From contig JBEULE010000018.1 in the NCBI GenBank assembly GCA_041287495.1, positions 1-7,173 on the forward strand: DNA of 7,173 bases. The letters run 5' to 3'. The stretch is from JAOABC01 sp041287495. Its GTDB lineage: Bacteria > Aquificota > Aquificia > Aquificales > Hydrogenothermaceae. Position 1 is the first letter of the stretch, and every line of letters starts with the position of its first letter. Of this stretch, positions 6,313 to 7,173 are shown piece by piece. The translations under genes were made by a program, and so were the position numbers. The notes beneath the pieces were generated by a model. That model did no database searches, was not told where the DNA came from, and saw nothing but the letters and a program-made list of their open reading frames with translations.

Positions 6313-7173
6313 TTAATCATAAACTTCATCTGAAATTCTTTTAGCTTCTATAAATCTCTGCCATCTTCCCATATATATGAGGTTGGCAGTGATAACACCG
6401 ACCAAAAAGTAAGTTCCTGACATAACCATACTACCTATGGACAGAGTTGGATAAGCTGATAAAAACGCTCCAGTCGTACATCCTCCACCTATCATAGCTC
6501 CCAAAGCTAAGAATAGCCCTGCAAAAAACACTAAAACCATTCTAACCACTGGAATAGGAGCAACAGCTTGTGCAAAAGCAGGAGGAACAGGATCAAATTT
6601 AAATTTACCAGATATTAAAGCAGCTAAAAATGCTCCTGGAAGAACACCTATAATAAGTCCAGCATGCCAAATAATATCCTCAGTAATCTTAGGAACAACA
6701 TTAGATAATGGATGTCCTAAACTAGCTGCTATCCAACCTACTAAAGCAAGTAATGCACCGGAGAATCCAAGATATTCACCTTGAGCTGTAGCCCAAGCTA
6801 TGATAGACCCTGCAGCTACTCCACCTATAGCCCAGTGCCACTCCTTAGCTAATATAGATTCGTTAGTTGAAGATTCTTGATAAAATTTTTTTGCCGGATC
6901 AAGCCAATCAGCAATTAATGCAAAAATTAAAAACAGTACACCCCAAGCAACAGCCAAAGGTCCATAAGGAATTCCTAAAACTCCGTAAAGAGTTAAATCT
7001 CGCCTATTTCCCAAAATACCAGCTTCTACAAGGGATGGCTGTATAGCATTGTAAACAATAATACCTAAAACTAGTCCAGCCACTCCAGCTGCAGATATAA
7101 ATTTACCTGCTCCAACCCTTGCAACACATGTTCCCGGACAGAATCCTGCAGAAGCCATAGCTAAACCAAACAT
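6313..7173 (-). CDS. YeeE/YedE-family sulfur-compound transporter, N-terminus outside window
   Basis: Integral membrane protein of the YeeE/YedE (Sulf_transp) family, whose characterised members import thiosulfate (TsuA) and some of which are linked to selenium metabolism. The 286 residues visible hold about eight hydrophobic segments. They also hold the two family signatures: an N-terminal-half G-F-C-P-G-T-C (Cys12, Cys16, counted from the first visible residue) and a C-terminal-half G-G-G-C-T-T-G (Cys232) followed by L-S-I-G-S. In TsuA, conserved cysteines near the channel contact the substrate. The Met at the window edge is very probably internal, because members usually have 330-400 residues and the signature normally lies after at least one membrane segment. 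It is first in the visible operon, 15 nt before the small membrane gene. The family call is secure; the transported compound (thiosulfate, another sulfur species or selenium) is inference from context. Confidence 0.88.
   Translation of the reverse strand: MFGLAMASAGFCPGTCVARVGAGKFISAAGVAGLVLGIIVYNAIQPSLVEAGILGNRRDLTLYGVLGIPYGPLAVAWGVLFLIFALIADWLDPAKKFYQESSTNESILAKEWHWAIGGVAAGSIIAWATAQGEYLGFSGALLALVGWIAASLGHPLSNVVPKITEDIIWHAGLIIGVLPGAFLAALISGKFKFDPVPPAFAQAVAPIPVVRMVLVFFAGLFLALGAMIGGGCTTGAFLSAYPTLSIGSMVMSGTYFLVGVITANLIYMGRWQRFIEAKRISDEVYD

Noticed and set aside
6313..7173. Reading the transporter as a complete 286-residue protein starting at the window edge
   Set aside because: The first Met sits directly before the G-F-C-P-G-T-C signature, which normally lies well inside the protein; the frame most likely continues beyond the window.
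5669..7173. The transporter and rhodanese-like genes as the YeeE-TusA-DsrE type cluster linked to sulfur disproportionation
   Set aside because: No TusA or DsrE-like gene is present in the window; the only shared element is the transporter family.

Overview
The window is one AT-rich, tightly packed gene train, all read from the minus strand (right to left as numbered). The proteins are rich in Lys, Glu and Ile, and nearly every gene has a strong AGGAGG-type ribosome binding site. A Tat-exported molybdenum enzyme, a YeeE/YedE transporter and this composition together suggest a chemolithotrophic, possibly thermophilic bacterium. Aquificota of the Hydrogenothermaceae kind (Sulfurihydrogenibium, Persephonella) fit best by eye, but Campylobacterota or another AT-rich anaerobe cannot be excluded. 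No insertion sequence, CRISPR array, tRNA or rRNA was seen.

Layout in transcription order: (1) a YeeE/YedE-family sulfur-compound transporter whose N-terminus lies beyond the window (7173 down to 6313); (2) a 45-residue single-pass membrane protein (6297-6160); (3) a membrane-anchored rhodanese-fold protein whose catalytic Cys is replaced by Ser and whose C-terminus is a glycine arm ending Gly-Cys-Leu (6160-5669); (4) the catalytic alpha subunit of a type II DMSO-reductase-family molybdoenzyme with a Tat signal (5638-2750); (5) its four-cluster iron-sulfur beta subunit (2735-1584); (6) a terminator-like hairpin (about 1557-1578); (7) a gamma subunit fusing an ethylbenzene-dehydrogenase-type haem b domain to a class I cytochrome c (1529-429); (8) a small secreted protein (416-18) that also ends in Gly-Cys-Leu. 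Genes are separated by 54 nt or less, and (2) and (3) overlap by one base, so this is probably one operon with its promoter outside the window.

Alpha, beta and gamma form a recognisable periplasmic alpha-beta-gamma oxidoreductase of the selenate reductase / perchlorate reductase / ethylbenzene dehydrogenase / nitrite oxidoreductase group. The substrate cannot be read from sequence. Electrons would pass between Mo, five Fe-S clusters, haem b and a tethered haem c. The accessory genes point to sulfur (or selenium) chemistry: a transporter family linked to thiosulfate or selenium, and a rhodanese fold.

The most interesting signal is that two otherwise unrelated extracytoplasmic proteins bracketing the enzyme genes, the rhodanese-like protein and the small secreted protein, share the C-terminal signature P-K-A-G-x3-G-C-L. 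A flexible tail with a penultimate cysteine recalls the sulfur-carrying swinging arms of SoxY (GGCGG) and DsrC. I infer, without proof, that these are carrier arms that bring a thiol-bound sulfur or selenium substrate to the molybdoenzyme, in a system I do not recognise as described.
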